A stretch of DNA of 64,000 bases from Alteromonas sp. CI.11.F.A3 (GTDB lineage Bacteria; Pseudomonadota; Gammaproteobacteria; Enterobacterales; Alteromonadaceae), in assembly GCF_032925565.1 (NCBI RefSeq), contig NZ_CP136708.1, positions 1,426,001-1,490,000 on the forward strand. The letters are read 5' to 3'. The translations under genes and the position numbers were made by a program. Positions 62,821-64,000 of the stretch are shown here, in pieces (within the stretch, counting starts at the first letter, position 1; the number at the start of each line of letters is the position of its first letter). The notes beneath the pieces were generated by a model, which saw only the letters and a program-made list of their open reading frames with translations, did not search any database and was not told where the DNA came from.

Positions 62821-64000
62821 ATGGACGACAAATTTGGCATACCCGACAAGTTGGGAAGGGGGCTTGATGCTTCGATATCTAAGCATTATTTGCCCAACCC
62901 GACGTTAGGCTCTGATAATCCGAATGAGACTGATTCTTCTGCCTATATCCGCGCTATTAGAGCCCGTTTAATTGAGCTAGGCTACTTAGGAGAAGGGCAC
63001 AAATTTACAAATCGCCATAACCCGCAAATTGACCGCATTCTGATCAAAAAAATAAAGCAGTTTCAACATGATGCTGGTATTACCGAAGACGGTTGGGCCG
63101 GAAAGCTTACATGGCAGGCTTTGGAGTGCCTAGTAAGCTTTGAAAATCAGCAAAGTCCTGCGCTATGGGGAAATGTTTGGCGAAATGCTTCTAGTGAAGA
63201 ATGGAGAAGCTCATGGCAGCAGTCACGGCAGCAATTATCCCAGCAGTTATCGCAGCAACCAATGCAGCAGTTATTGCAGCAACCGACGCCAGAAAATCAA
63301 CACCAAGTTTGGCTATTTAAAGATGGGGTATTACACAACAAAGCAGTGATGCGGGCGGCGTATTGCCGCCTCTATACCCTCGGTTTTTTCTCTGAGTGGG
63401 AACCACATCGCATTCACACTAAAACCATAATCAACCCCAGCGATAATGCCGACTTTCAACATGCGATTGACCAGTTTTGTGGGTTTGCCAAGCAACTTAA
63501 ATTAGTAAAAATCACGTGTTCTGGATTAAATATGGACTTACTCAATGCCATGTTTGAATACGACAACATTGTTGCGACGTTAAGCGACAATACGTACTTT
63601 GACCCTGCAATGACTGCGTACCCCAAAACGATAGAAGCAATAGCCAGAATAGAGCTTTGGATGCTTGGTTATGATATTACACCGGGGAAAGATCAAACTG
63701 TTAGAAGAGCTACAAGAAGGTTTAAAAAGCGCACTTTTATTAGCGCCTCAAAAACTCAACTTGCGATTAAACAGTTTTATTCTGACTACCCTGTTGTAAG
63801 CCTAAGCAATGAAAGTAATGATAAAAAAAGTAATACCGAAAGCGCTAATAGCACCAGCGGCCACCCACTAAATGCTTATTTAATGGCGGCATTCTCTGCG
63901 CTTTCCACCGATGTAGAAGTGACTGAGAGTGACAATGAAAGTTTAAACGCTTCGGTAAACCAATTATGGCAAAGTAAAAGTAAGCAAAATGCGTTAAGAG
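62821..64000 (+). CDS. Peptidoglycan-binding protein with Gln-rich repeat, C-terminus beyond window
   Basis: A frame open from ATG 62821 to the window end, at least 393 codons. A peptidoglycan-binding domain of type 1 lies at about residues 42-103 (ARLIELGYLGEG ... IKQFQHDAGITEDGWAGKLTWQAL). A Gln-rich segment at 133-156 is built from three 8-residue repeats. A second, weaker peptidoglycan-binding-like unit appears later (RIELWMLGYDITPGKDQTVRRATRRFKKR), and the remainder is unassigned. No signal peptide is visible. The layout, several wall-binding units in a large protein after a muramidase, suggests a wall-targeting delivered protein or a scaffold. The function is unknown. Confidence 0.82.
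   Translation, partial: MDDKFGIPDKLGRGLDASISKHYLPNPTLGSDNPNETDSSAYIRAIRARLIELGYLGEGHKFTNRHNPQIDRILIKKIKQFQHDAGITEDGWAGKLTWQALECLVSFENQQSPALWGNVWRNASSEEWRSSWQQSRQQLSQQLSQQPMQQLLQQPTPENQHQVWLFKDGVLHNKAVMRAAYCRLYTLGFFSEWEPHRIHTKTIINPSDNADFQHAIDQFCGFAKQLKLVKITCSGLNMDLLNAMFEYDNIVATLSDNTYFDPAMTAYPKTIEAIARIELWMLGYDITPGKDQTVRRATRRFKKRTFISASKTQLAIKQFYSDYPVVSLSNESNDKKSNTESANSTSGHPLNAYLMAAFSALSTDVEVTESDNESLNASVNQLWQSKSKQNALR
63217..63288 (+). repeat. Three tandem 24-bp in-frame repeats
   Basis: Units at 63217-63240, 63241-63264 and 63265-63288 each begin with CAGCAG and encode QQSRQQLS, QQLSQQPM and QQLLQQPT. Because 24 is a multiple of three, copy-number change would keep the frame. The flexible Gln-rich linker they encode separates two parts of the peptidoglycan-binding protein. 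Confidence 0.85.

Noticed and set aside
63217..63288. CRISPR array
   Set aside because: Units are directly adjacent with no spacers and are in frame within a coding region; this is a coding tandem repeat.

Overview
The window reads as chromosomal DNA of a marine gammaproteobacterium of the Alteromonadales, most like Alteromonas. This is inferred from protein style and gene content, not from a marker gene. Supporting traits are four large TonB-dependent receptors, a cyoABCDE quinol oxidase operon, many short intergenic hairpins, and many exported enzymes. No rRNA, tRNA, CRISPR array or intact insertion sequence was seen.

Layout. 1-2661: a TonB-dependent receptor cut by the window start, divergent from a small VOC-fold gene. 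2691-16284: the most unusual block, a regulator-first operon. It opens with paired palindromes and a -24/-12 (sigma-54) promoter, then a PrpR-type sigma-54 activator, a TonB receptor, a family III CoA-transferase, an HMG-CoA-lyase-family lyase, hydantoinase/oxoprolinase subunits HyuA and HyuB, an isochorismatase-fold amidase, and LeuC/LeuD-type hydro-lyase subunits. Most junctions overlap or nearly so, and a terminator closes the block. My reading is a catabolic route: uptake, ATP-dependent opening of a cyclic amide or imide, deamidation, hydration of an (alkyl)maleate to a citramalate-like acid, CoA activation, and cleavage to pyruvate plus an acyl-CoA. 16.4-20.2 kb: accessory genes (beta-lactamase-like hydrolase, trypsin-like protease, DUF3703-like membrane protein with a CadR-like MerR regulator), with shared short repeats in the gaps.

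20.5-29.1 kb: a DUF885 peptidase, a Baeyer-Villiger-type monooxygenase plus alpha/beta hydrolase pair, a glutaredoxin-MauE fusion, a YhbO/PfpI-like protein, an SDR, and a LysR regulator divergent from a DUF2798/ABM pair. 29.1-34.0 kb: cyoABCDE on the minus strand. 34.2-48.5 kb: an SDR, a 1085-residue BNR-repeat exported protein, a TonB receptor with a PepSY protein, a royal-jelly/yellow-type protein, an exported EEP-family protein, a polytopic membrane protein, an M1 peptidase and a DksA-type zinc finger protein.

48.6-54.7 kb: a possible 36-residue gene, a BlaI-type repressor with an M56 peptidase fused to a TonB C-terminal domain (operators of the form TACANNTGTA visible), an HxlR regulator divergent from an SDR, and a Tat-exported PLP enzyme followed by an exported RidA-family protein. 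55.2-61.1 kb: a sucrose-utilisation operon (TonB receptor, MFS permease, sucrose phosphorylase) behind an 18-bp perfect palindrome. 61.25 kb to the end: a muramidase, two small unknown genes and a peptidoglycan-binding protein with a Gln-rich repeat, cut by the window end.

The minus-strand gene at 1-1970 and the plus-strand gene at 62821-64000 are open at the window edges. Start sites were moved from the longest ORF where ribosome-binding site, overlap or family length argued for it.
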